A model generated the notes under the pieces. That model made no database searches, had not been told where the DNA came from, and saw nothing but the letters and a program-made list of their open reading frames with translations. Below are positions 36,509 through 47,414 of a stretch of 64,000 bases of DNA, piece by piece. This DNA comes from Aegilops tauschii subsp. strangulata (lineage: Eukaryota; Streptophyta; Magnoliopsida; Poales; Poaceae): assembly GCF_002575655.3 (NCBI RefSeq), contig NC_053035.3:507438601-507502600 (forward strand). The letters are read 5' to 3'. Every line of letters starts with the position of its first letter. Position 1 is the stretch's first letter. The position numbers were made by a program, and so were the translations under genes.

Positions 36509-39500
36509 TTACATTGTGATGAATCGAACACCCATTGCGTCCTGGTGTTGATCATGTTTTGCTCTAGGGAGAGGTTTAGTCAACGGATCTGCTACATTCA
36601 GGTCCGTATGTACTTTACAAATATCTATGTCTCCATTTTGAACACTTTCACGAATGGAGTTGAAGCGACACTTGATATGCCTGGTCTTCCTGTGAAACCT
36701 GGGCTCCTTTGCAAGGGCAATAGCTCCAGTGTTGTCACAGAAGAGAGTCATCGGGCCCGACGCATTGGGAATCACCCCTAGGTCGGTAATGAACTCCTTC
36801 ATCCAGACTGCTTCCTGTGATGCCTCCGAGGCCGCCATGTACTCCGCTTCACATGTAGATCCCGCCACGACGCTTTGCTTGCAACTGCACCAGCTTACTG
36901 CTCCTCCATTCAAAATATACACGTATCCGGTTTGTGACTTCGAGTCATCCAGATCTGTGTCGAAGCTAGCGTCGACGTAACCCTTTACGACGAGCCCTTC
37001 GTCACCTCCATAAACGAGAAACATATCCTTAGTCCTCTTCAGGTACTTCAGGATATTCTTGACCGCTGTCCAGTGTTCCATGCCAGGATTACTTTGGTAC
37101 CTTCCTACCAAACTTACGGCAAGGTTTACATCAGGTCTGGTACACAACATGGCATACATAATAGACCCTATGGCCGAGGCATAGGGGATGCACTCATCTT
37201 TTCTCTATCTTCTGCCGTGGTCGGGCATTGAGCCGTGCTCAACTGCACACCTCGCAATACAGGCAAGAACCCCTTCTTGGACTGATCCATATTGAACTTC
37301 TTCAATATCTTGTCAAGGTATGTACTCTGTGAAAGACCAATGAGGCGTCTTGATCTATCTCTATAGATCTTGATGCCTAATATATACGCAGCTTCTCCAA
37401 GGTCCTTCATTGAAAAACACTTATTCAAATAGGCCTTTATACTTTCCAAGAATTCTATATTATTTCCCATCAATAATATGTCATCCACATATAATATGAG
37501 AAATGCTACAGAGCTCCCACTCACTTTCTTGTAAACACAGGCTTCTCCATAAATTTGTGTAAACCCAAACGCTTTGATCATCTCATCAAAGCGAATGTTC
37601 CAACTCCGAGATGCTTGCACCAGCCCATAGATTGAGCACTGGAGCTTGCATACTTTGTTAGCATTCTTAGGATCGACAAAACCTTTCGGCTGCATCATAT
37701 ACAACTCTTCCTTAAGGAAGCCGTTAAGGAATGCCGTTTTGACGTCCATCTGCCATATCTCATAATCATAGTATGCGGCAATTGCTAACATGATTCGGAC
37801 GGACTTCAGCTTCGCTACGGGTGAGAAAGTCTCATCGTAGTCAACCCCTTGAACTTGTCGATAACCCTTAGCGACAAGTCGAGCTTTGTAGATGGTCACA
37901 TTACCATCCGCGTCCGTCTTCTTCTTAAAGATCCATTTGTTTTCTATGGCTCGCCGATCATCGGGCAAGTCAGTCAAAGTCCATACTTTGTTTTCATACA
38001 TGGATCCTATCTCGGATTTCATGGCTTCTAGCCATTTGTCGGAATCCGGGCCCGCCATCGCTTCTTCATAGTTCGAAGGTTCACCGTTGTCTAACAACAT
38101 GATTTCCAGGACAGGGTTGCCGTACCACTCTGGTGCGGAACGTGTCCTTGTGGACCTACGAAGTTCAGTAACTTGATCCGAAGCATCATGATCATCATCA
38201 TTAACTTCCTCCCCAGTCGGTGTAGGCACCACAGGAACATTTTCCCGCGCTGCGCTACTTTCCGGTACGGAAGGGGTGACTATCACCTCATCAAGTTCCA
38301 CTTTCCTCCCACTCAATTCTTTCGAGAGAAACTCCTTCTCCAGAAAGGACCCGTTCTTGGCAACGAAGATCTTGCCTTCGGATCTGAGGTAGAAGGTATA
38401 CCCAATAGTTTCCTTAGGGTATCCTATGAAGACGCATTTTTCCGACTTGGGTTCGAGCTTTTCAGGTTGAAGTTTCTTGACATAAGCATGGCATCCCCAA
38501 ACTTTTAGAAACGACAGCTTAGGTTTCTTCCCAAACCATAATTCATACGGTGTCGTCTCAACGGATTTCGACGGAGCCCTATTTAAAGTGAATGCGGCAG
38601 TCTCTAAAGCATAGCCCCAAAATGAGAGCGGTAAATCGGTAAGAGACATCATAGATCGCACCATATCCAATAGAGTGCGATTACGACATTCGGACACACC
38701 GTTTCGCTGAGGTGTTCCAGGCGGCGTGAGTTGTGAAACTATTCCACATTTCCTTAAGTGTGTACCAAACTCGTGACTTAAATATTCTCCACCACGATCT
38801 GATCGTAAGAATTTTATTTTTCTGTCACGTTGATTCTCAACCTCACTCTGAAATTCCTTCAACTTTTCAAAGGTTTCAGACTTGTGTTTCATTAGGTAGA
38901 CATACCCATATCTACTTAAGTCATCAGTGAGAGTGAGAACATAACGATATCCTCCGCGAGCCTCAACACTCATTGGACCGCACACATCGGTATGTATGAT
39001 TTCCAATAAGTTGATCGCTTGCTCCATTGTTCCGGAGAACGGAGTCTTGGTCATCTTACCCATGAGGCATGGTTCGCACGTGTCAAATGATTCGTAATCA
39101 AGAGACTCCAAAAGTCCATCTGCATGGAGCTTCTTCATGCGCTTGACACCAATGTGACCAAGGCGGCAGTGCCACAAGTATGTGGGACTATCGTTATCAA
39201 CTTTACATCTTTTGGTATTCACACTATGAACATGTGTAACATCACGTTCGAGATTCATCAAAAATAAACCATTGACCAGCGGGGCATGACCATAAAACAT
39301 ATGTCTCAAATAAATAGAACAACCATTATTCTCGGATTCAAATGAGTAGCCATCTCGAATTAAACGAGATCCAGATACAATGTTCATGCTCAAAGCTGGC
39401 ACTAAATAACAATTATTGAGGTTTAAAACTAATCCCGTCGGTAGATGCAGAGGTAGCGTGCCGACGGTGATCACATCGACCTTGGAACCATTCCCGACGC

Positions 39501-40485
39501 GCATCGTCACCTCGTCCTTCGCCAGTCTCCGTTTATTCCGTAGTTCCTGTTTTGAGTTACAAATATGAGCAACCGCACCAGTATCAAATACCCAGGAGCT
39601 ACTACGAGTACTGGTAAGGTACACATCAATTACATGTATACCACATATACCTTTGGTGTTGCCGGCCTTCTTGTCCGCTAAGTATTTGGGGCAGTTCCGC
39701 TTCCAGTGACCACTTCCCTTGCAATAAAAGCACTCAGTCTCGGGCTTGGGTCCATTCTTCGACTTCTTCCCAGCAACTGGCTTACCGGGCACGGCAACTC
39801 CCTTGCCGTCCTTCTTGAAGTTCTTCTTACCCTTGCCCTTCTTGAACTTAGTGGTTTTATTCACCATCAACACTTGATGTTCTTTTCTGATCTCCACCTC
39901 CGCTGATTTCAGCATTGAATATACCTCAGGAATGGTCTTTTCCATCCCCTGCATATTGAAGTTCATCACAAAGCTCTTGTAGCTTGGTGGAAGCGACTGG
40001 AGGATTCTGTCAATGACCGCGTCATCCGGGAGATTAACTCCCAGCTGAGTCAAGCGGTTGTGTAACCCAGACATTCTGAGTATGTGCTCACTAACAGAAC
40101 TATTCTCCTCCATTTTATAGCTGAAGAACTTGTCGGAGACATCATATCTCTCGACCCGGGCATGAGCTTGGAAAACCATTTTCAGCTCCTCGAACATCTC
40201 ATATGCTCCATGTTTCTCAAAACGCTTTTGGAGACCCGGTTCTAAGCTGTAAAGCATGCCGCACTGAACGAGGGAGTAATCATCAGCACGTGATTGCCAA
40301 GCGTTCATAACGTCTTGGTTCTCTGGGATTGGTGCTTCACCTAGCGGTGCTTCTAAGACATAATCTTTCTTGGCTACTATGAGGATGATCCTCAGGTTCC
40401 GGACCCAGTCCGTATAGTTGCTGCCATCATCTTTCAGCTTGGTTTTCTCTAGGAACGCGTTGAAATTGAGGACAACGTTGGCCAT
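36509..40485 (-). pseudogene. Near-intact Copia gag-pol polyprotein of element E, one frameshift
   Basis: From the ATG at 40485 an uninterrupted frame of about 1105 codons covers gag (zinc knuckle CFYCKGSGHWKRNCP near residue 250), protease (FDTGA near 302), integrase (HHCC region near 440-480, core acids in HTDVCG, RSDRGGEY and NGVSE near 500, 562 and 597) and RT (VKTAFLNG near 917, YVDDILLMG near 998). Near 37190 one base is missing compared with A and with the left E copy. The frame then ends at 37168, and the remaining RNase H part (36509-37159) is open in another frame. An Arg next to the integrase Glu is Cys here (NGVSEC). Without the frameshift all catalytic blocks would be present. 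The product would form virus-like particles and the replication enzymes that could also serve defective relatives. Confidence 0.95.
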
Positions 40486-41775
40486 TTGATCTACAAGACA
40501 TAGTGTAAAGATTTTAGACTAAGTTCATGATAATTAAGTTCATATAATCAAATTATTTAATGAACTCCCACTCAGATAGACATCCCTCTAGTCATCTAAG
40601 TGAAACATGATCCGAGTTAACTAGGTCGTGTCCGATCATCACGTGAGACGGACTAGTCAAGATCGGTGAACATCTCCATGTTGATCGTATCTTCTACTCA
40701 TGCTCGACCTTTCGGTCCTCCGTGTTCCGAGGCCATGTCTGTACATGCTAGGCTCGTCAAGTCAACCTAAGTGTATTGCGTGTATTCCGAGGCCATGCAT
40801 GTACATGCTAGGCTCGTCAACACCCGTTGTATGCGAACGTTAGAATCTATCACACCCGATCATCACGTGGTGCTTCGAAACAACGAACCTTCGCAACGGT
40901 GCACAGTTAGGGGGGAACACTTTTCTTGAAATTATCATAAGGGATCATCTTACTTACTACTGTCGTTCTAAGCAAATAAGATGCAAAAACATGATAAACA
41001 TCACATGCAATCAAATAGTGACATGATATGGCCAATATCATTATGCTCCTTTGATCTCCATCTTCGGGGCACCATGATCATCTTTGTCACCGGCATGACA
41101 CCATGATCTCCATCATCATGATCTCCACCATTGTGTCTTCATGAAGTCGTCACGCCAACGATTACTTCTACTTCTATGGCTAACGCATTTAGCAACAAAG
41201 TAAAGTAATTTACATGGCGTTATTCAATGACACGCAGGTCATACAAAATAATAAAGACAACTCCTATGGCTCCTGCCGGTTGTCATACTCATCGACATGC
41301 AAGTCGTGATTCCTATTACAAGAATAAGATCAATCTCATACATCACACATATCATTCATCACATCTTCTGGCCATATCACATCACATCACACATGCTGCA
41401 AAAACAAGTTAGACGTCCTCTAATTGTTGTTGCAAGTTTTTACGTGGTTTGTAGGTTTCTAGCAAGAACGTTTCTTACCTACGTATGACCACAACGTGAT
41501 TTGCCAATTTCTATTTACCCTTCATAAGGACCCTTTTCATCGAATCCGTTCCGACTAAAGTAGGAGAGACAGACACCCGCTAGCCACCTTATGCAACTAG
41601 TGCATGTCAGTCGGTGGAACCTGTCTCACGTAAGCGTACGTGTAAGGTCGGTCCGGGCCGCTTCATCCTACAATGCCGCCGAAACAAGATAAGACTAGTA
41701 GCGGCAAGAAGAATTGGCAAACTCAACGCCCACAACTGCTTTGTGTTCTACTCGTGCACAGTAACTACGCATAAA
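40486..41775 (-). other. Untranslated leader of element E
   Basis: Non-coding leader between gag and the primer site, homologous to 149-1421. A partial ~60-bp-offset duplication of TTCCGAGGCCATG...GTACATGCTAGG lies at 40725-40820 and is absent from A and F. Confidence 0.8.
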
Positions 41776-41791
41776 CCTGGCTCTGATACCA
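41776..41791 (-). other. Primer binding site of element E, canonical initiator tRNA-Met type
   Basis: The minus strand reads TGGTATCAGAGCCAGG, the usual plant Copia site, one base from the 5' LTR. It differs from the variant in A and F. Confidence 0.88.
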
Positions 41792-41792
41792 C

Positions 41793-43505
41793 TGTTGGGA
41801 ATCGTAGCATAATTTTAAAATTTTCCTACGCTCACCAAGATGCATCTATGGAGTATACTAGCAACGAGGGGAAAGGAGTGCATCTACATAGCCTTGTAGA
41901 TCGCGAGCGGAAGCGTTCCAATGAACGTGGATGACGGAGTCGTACTCGCCGTGATCCAAATCACCGATGACCGAGTGCCGAACGGACGGCACCTCAGCAT
42001 TCAACACACGTACGGTGCAGCGACGTCTCCTCCTTCTTGATCCAACAAGGGGGAAGGAGAGGTTGATGGAGATCCAGCAGCACGACGGCGTGGTGGTGGA
42101 TGTAGCGGGATGCCGGCAGGGCTTCGCCGAGCTTCTACGAGAGAGAGAGGTGTCGCAGGGGAGGAGGGAGGCGCCCAAGGCTGAGATGATGCTGCCCTCC
42201 CTCCCCCCCCTTTATATAGGCCCCCTGGGAGGGGGGCGCCGGCCAAAACCCATCTAGGGTGGGGGGGCGGCGGCCAAGGGGGGTGCCTTGCCCCCCAAGG
42301 CAAGTGGGAAGCCCCCCCCACCCTAGGGTTTGCAACCCTAGGCGCATGGGGGGAGGCCCATGGGGGTTGCCCAGCCCACTAGGGGCTGGTTCCCTTCCCA
42401 CTTCAGCCCACGGGGCCCTCCGGGATAGGTGGCCCCACCCGGTGGACCCCCGGGACCCTTCCGGTGGTCCCGGTACAATACCGGTAACCCCCAAAACTTT
42501 CCCGGTGGCCGAAACTTGACTTCCTATATATAATTCATCACCTCCGGACCATTCCGGAACCTCTCGTGACATCCAGGATCTCATCCGGGACTCCGAACAA
42601 CTTTCGGGTTTCTGCATACACATATCTCTACAACCCTAGCGTCACCGAACCTTAAGTGTGTAGACCCTACGGGTTCGGGAGACATGCAGACATGACCGAG
42701 ACGCCTCTCCGGTCAATAACCAACAGCGGGATCTGGATACCCTTGTTTGCTCCCACATGTTCCACGATGATCTCATCGGATGAACCACGGTGTCGAGGAT
42801 TCAATCAATCCCGTATGCAATTCCCTTTGTCAATCGGTATGTTACGTGCCCGAGATTCGATCATCGGTATCCCAATACCTTGTTCAATCTCGTTACCGGC
42901 AAGTCTCTTTACTCGTACCGCAATGCATGATCCCGTGACTAACGCCTTAGTCACATTGAGCTCATTATGATGATGCATTACCGAGTGGACCCAGAGATAC
43001 CTCTCCGTCACACAGAGTGACAAATCCCAGTCTCGATCCGTGCCAACCCAACAGACACTTTCGGAGATACCCGTAGTGCACCTTTATAGTCACCCAGTTA
43101 CGTTGTGACGTTTGGCACACCCAAATCACTCCTACGGTATCCGGGAGTTGCACGATCTCATGGTCTAAGGAAAAGATACTTGACATTGGAAAAGCTCTAG
43201 CAAACGAAACTACACAATCTTTTGTGCTATGCTTAGGATTGGGTCTTGTCCATCACATCATTCTCCTAATGATGTGATCCCGTTATCAATGACATCCAAT
43301 GTACATAGTCAGGAAACCATGACTATCTGTTGATCAACGAGCTAGTCAACTAGAGGCTTACTAGGGACACGTTGTGGTCTATGTATTCACACATGTATTA
43401 TGATTTCCGGACAATACAATTATAGCATGAACAATAGACAATTACCATGAACAAAGAAATATAATAATAACCATTTATTATTGCCTCTAGGGCATATTTC
43501 CAACA
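41793..43505 (-). repeat. 5' LTR of element E
   Basis: 1713 bp, bounded by TGTTGGGAATC (41793) and TTTCCAACA (43505) on the plus strand. It matches the 3' LTR with a small number of substitutions and run-length changes in G and C tracts. Confidence 0.93.
42211..42220 (-). promoter_or_regulatory. TATA box of the 5' LTR of element E
   Basis: TTTATATAGG on the plus strand, that is CCTATATAAA in the sense of transcription, follows a GC-rich stretch about 420 bp before the LTR end. It would start the genomic RNA of E. Confidence 0.65.
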
Positions 43506-44519
43506 AATTGTTCACTACAGCAACACAACGTGGTCGACTCGCCCATCCGCGCGGCTTATCGCGCCGGCGATCGATTCGCCCGTCCGGACCGGCTTACAAC
43601 ACCACGGCCGGATCATCTGTCTGTGCCGCCTCTGATGCAACGGTCGTCTTTACCATCCGTCTCTCGCGGGTTTGTCTATATAAACACACTGGGCCGCACC
43701 TGTATGCATGAGCTGTTTATTGAATATGAGCGAGTCACTGCTTGGGAAGCCCGTTTTTCTTTCAACAAATTGGAGGCGAATTATCATGTATTATCAGCCG
43801 CTGTCTGCACTGGATGGTTCAATGGGCAGGTGCACAAGTCGCCGCCACTACAGTTTGGTTAATTTCAAAACATCCAGTTGGAAGGAACCATTGGCCGAGT
43901 TACTGACACGGCTCATACGGGATCATTTATAACCCGCCGCAGTCACCTAAACCTTCTGTGGATTCACATCGCGCTATCAATACCAATGGTATACACCTTA
44001 TGCTATGATCAATATGGAGAATCTCAAAGCCAACTCCTCGAGTCGTCTTGAGACTCGGGGGCTACAATGATATGACTCGGCAGCATTGGTCGGTTTCAAT
44101 GCATTCAAGAACTCCGGGTCATTGGAGGGGAAAATAACCCGGTCCCGGAGGCTACCGCCATATTGGTAAAAAGTTTAAAGGCCGTCAGAAAATTTCCAGC
44201 TTAAAAAGAAGGATTCCGGTTCAAGAGACTTGACATCTCCCACAAAGCACTGAAGCTCTTAAATATCCGGTTTAAAATCTGGTTCAAGGGAAATTTATCT
44301 GCCACAAAGTTTTGAAGTGCTCAAATCCGGTTCAAAATCCGGTTTAAGGTAAATTTGTTTATCACAAAGCTTTGAAACTCTCAATATCCGGTTTTTCCGG
44401 TTCAAAAAGAGTTTATCTCTCGCAAAAGTTCGAGTTCTCAGGAAAAATTAAAGGGACCAAAAAGAGTCTGTTACAAAGCACAACCCAAACATAGGTACCC
44501 TGCTTTAATGACCATTGGG

Positions 44520-44960
44520 AGCTGATCGTATTCGAATTTAGCTTAACCCTTTAGGTGTGACCCTGATCGTATTCGAATCAGAGTCGTTAAATATTCTCAT
44601 GATCACTAGGGGGCTTCCTGTTCAAACATAGGTCGTATTCGAACCAAAGAGAACATAACTATCGGTACCCTCTTGATCGGCACACTGCCAAGCTCACTAG
44701 GGGGCTTCTTGATCGTATTCGAATCGTAGCTCAACCCCTTTTGGGAACCGACGTGGATGGTATTCGAATCAGCGTCGTTAAACAATTCTCAAGGTCATTT
44801 GGGGGCTTCCTGTTCAAACATAGGTCGTATTCGAACCAAAGAGAACATAGCTGTCGGTACCCTCTTGATCGGCAACGCCAAAGCCACTAGGGGCTATATG
44901 ATCGTATTCGAATCTTAGCTTAACCCCTTTGGGACGGTTTTCTGATCGTATTCGGATCAG
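44520..44960 (+). repeat. About 202-bp tandem repeat inside element D
   Basis: CCTGTTCAAACATAGGTCG at 44617 recurs at 44819, each followed by CGGTACCCTCTTGATCGG. TGATCGTATTCGAAT or a near variant occurs at several points in the same interval. Confidence 0.8.
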
Positions 44961-45673
44961 AAGCCTCAAAATTTTTGAAGTCTCTTTTTGCAAACAATTT
45001 TTGGATTTTATTTGAAGCTCTTTTTCATATCTAAAGTGTATATGAGTGGTTGTTATTTAACCCGGCTTGATTTTCAATGATAAATCACCAGCTTATGACA
45101 ATCATCATCTATGTGGAAGCATTGGCTTCTAAGGATTGGGTTATCACCCTTACTGCACAGGTCATGTAAACCGGCAGTACAAATTCAATATCACAGTGGT
45201 TATATGTGAGATATTATGACCCGCCCTGCGGTAAACCACCAAGGGATCTTGTGATCTACTTGTGTGCAGGATAAGACTACATTTGGGTGGTTACCCGCCC
45301 TGGCTTTTAACGTTAAGTCGCCAGGGCATATGTTGTTTAAACTCTGTGCAGGATTTACAGAGCTATGACTTGCATAAATGATTAAGTTCAAGCCCATCAT
45401 CAAAGATTGAAATTGGTGTCTCAAAAGGGTTATCAATTCTTGATTTTCTCAAAGGCTATAAGCCGCCGGGTTATAAAAATTCCGGTTTACAATGGAGGCG
45501 TATTAAATCGTCATCGGCCAAGAGCCGCCGGGTATTTAAACTCCGGGTTTACTTATCAACCAATGAGGTATTCAAAGTCGCTTTGGCGCAATGGCTATTA
45601 TTTTATCAATGGATATAATTTATTCTACAATGGAAGGAATAGTCCCGAGTCGCTGCAGGCTTACGACCCGACA

Positions 45674-46203
45674 CTTGGGGGCTACATTATTCAAAGTTGA
45701 GATTACATCAAATATGCAAGTCCCATGTCACTGCCAGCATGCACCATGGCACTTGGGGGCTAATGCAAAGTCATTTTTACTGGCCTTATTGAAGACCCGA
45801 CTCATCACATTGTAATGAGCCGGCCCTTGGGGGCTACCAATTGCTCCTGTCAACAATTCAAGGTACACAAGTTTAAATCCATTATATTGAAAGGTCCACT
45901 ACTCAGTTGGAAGAGTACAAAGCTCTTAACCTTATGGACGTGGGTTCGGGCCCCATGGAGAGGATTACAGCATATAGTATTCTTTTCAAGGAAATATATA
46001 TAAAGTCCCAGCTCAATATTATCTTACTGAGCCGGCCCTTGGGGGCTACATGTTGCTGCTCAAGTCTACATCTACAAAGTCCCCGCTCATTATTGCATAA
46101 TGACCCGGCCCTTGGAGGCTACACCGGTTGAAGTTTTGTGAGCATAATACAATTACAAGTCCCAGGTTGATGCAAGCATGACAACCCGTCACTTGGGGGC
46201 TAC
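45674..46203 (+). repeat. Spaced polypurine-tract-like motifs upstream of the D 3' LTR
   Basis: CTTGGGGGCTAC or a close variant occurs at 45674, 45752, 45826, 46038, 46111 and 46192, mostly 73-81 bp apart and usually after GACCCG or GCCGGCC. An earlier one is at 44055. The same words form the junction with the 3' LTR at 46804-46815. Confidence 0.85.
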
Positions 46204-46815
46204 AGGTAACACAGATATAAGGAGAAATATTTTCGAATTCTTAGTTTTGAGCAAATCAGATTGACCCGGCGTCACCAATCATTATGACCTGGTGTCTGCA
46301 ACAATCATAGCCCGGCGTCATCAACAATTATGACCCGGCGTCGGCAACAATTATGACTCGGTGCCATCAATATTTACAAACCGGCAATTTTGGTAATATT
46401 AAACCGGCAACTTCTACATCTTTAAACCGGCTGAATATCATATGAGTATTTCAAGACCAATATTTCTTAAGCCGGCGCTTTGAAAGCCGACTCAAGTGGA
46501 TTATTCTTCACAATATTTCTCTACAAGAGACCAATGTCAGCAAATTGACTCTGAAGCTGGCTTATTGACCCGGACTTTTCAAAAGAAGTATCTGGATTTT
46601 TTGCATTGACAAAGTTGAAACATATCTGCTAAAGAAGATTTACTATGAGATCATGGACATATACATATCAACAAGGAAATGACAAGGACTTAAAGATGAT
46701 CAGGTGCTGGTTTAGGAAAATATTTAACCCGGAACACAACCTATCAAGTTTGTTCTTGTGTTTATTTTACAGGATCAGTTTAACATGGATAAATCCAAAT
46801 TAAATTGGGGGCTAA

Positions 46816-47414
46816 TGTCGGGGATATACCACGCGGTATGACCCGGCCGGAAGTATGACCCGGCCGGACTTGGCGGCTCACAGAGACCCGGCGAGTATTT
46901 GGTGACTTACTGATAACCCCAACGGCGGATCAGGCGGACGACAAGGCCCAAGGCCCAGCAGGCTGGCTTATACTCTGGTGGGCCGGCTTAATGAGAAAGG
47001 GATGACGAATATTTCCTTTACGAGGAAGCAAGACCCGGACTTGTATTCAACTTGTAAGAAAAGATAGACTAGTCTTAGTCCTACTAGGACTCCGCATGTA
47101 ACCCGCCCCTCTAACTTATATAAGGAGGGCCAGGGCACCCCAAAGAGGGACAAGTAACAAGAAACAATCTCTAGGGCTAGACACAAAGAGCCGGCCGATC
47201 CGGCGACTCACTCATGATCATAATGAGACCTAGCCTCAAACAGCATGTAGGGTTATTACCGGATGATGTTTCCCGGGGCCCGAAGTTGTCTAAATCCTTG
47301 TCTTGTGTTGTGTCTCTCGATTCCGCCCAACCCCTCTCAAGCTACCACATAGATGCGTTGGCCTCGCGACTAAGTCCTGACACTAAGGACATCTGCCGTG
47401 ACAATTCCACGACA
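46816..47414 (+). repeat. 3' LTR of element D
   Basis: 599 bp from TGTCGGGGATATACC to CCACGACA, followed by the GGTCC duplication and B-type satellite. It is near-identical to the 5' LTR. Confidence 0.92.

Larger units (their letters stand above)
29533..37196. repeat. Segmental duplication, right copy
   Basis: Direct repeat of 4266-12089. Its left edge joins satellite to the middle of Copia A pol with only a TC overlap and no target-site duplication. Relative to the left copy it lacks 156 bp in RNase H (join near 30590) and single bases near 29586, 29850 and 37190. Beyond 37196 elements E and D continue intact, unlike the left copy. Confidence 0.95.
34760..43505 (-). mobile_element. Full-length Copia element E nested in element D
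   Basis: An 8746-bp Angela/WIS/BARE1-group element on the minus strand, flanked by perfect AATTG duplications (34755-34759 and 43506-43510). The LTRs are 34760-36476 (3') and 41793-43505 (5'), with about 8 substitutions in ~480 compared positions by eye. The primer site is canonical and the polypurine tract is intact. Gag-pol is complete except for one 1-bp deletion near 37190. This is the youngest-looking and most complete coding element in the window. Confidence 0.96.
43506..46815 (+). other. Internal region of element D, right of the nested Copia
   Basis: Begins with the AATTG duplication. No protein domain is recognisable. It contains the tail of the GC-rich repeats (43530-43620), a stretch rich in CCGGTT words (about 44160-44400), the GATCGTATTCGAAT repeats (44520-44960), the spaced TTGGGGGCTAC motifs (45674-46203) and a run of GACCCGGCGTC-type words (46262-46350). 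It ends in ATTGGGGGCTAA at the 3' LTR. Confidence 0.7.
32590..47414 (+). mobile_element. Complete non-autonomous Gypsy-like element D, interrupted by Copia E
   Basis: The LTRs (32590-33187 and 46816-47414, about 600 bp) are nearly identical and flanked by a perfect GGTCC duplication (32585-32589 and 47415-47419). Without the nested Copia the element is about 6.1 kb. The 5' LTR is followed by the primer site TTGGCGCCCACCGTGGGG, a sequence I associate with Triticeae Gypsy elements, and the 3' LTR is preceded by a purine-rich TTGGGGGCTAA. No zinc knuckle, protease, integrase or RT motif is present in the ~4.9 kb of internal DNA, so it must depend on proteins from another Gypsy element. The internal part is rich in repeats. 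I cannot name the family with confidence. Confidence 0.87.

Noticed and set aside
41614..41934. A 106-codon plus-strand frame crossing the primer site and 5' LTR of element E.
   Set aside because: It is antisense to the element's leader and LTR, without motif or support.
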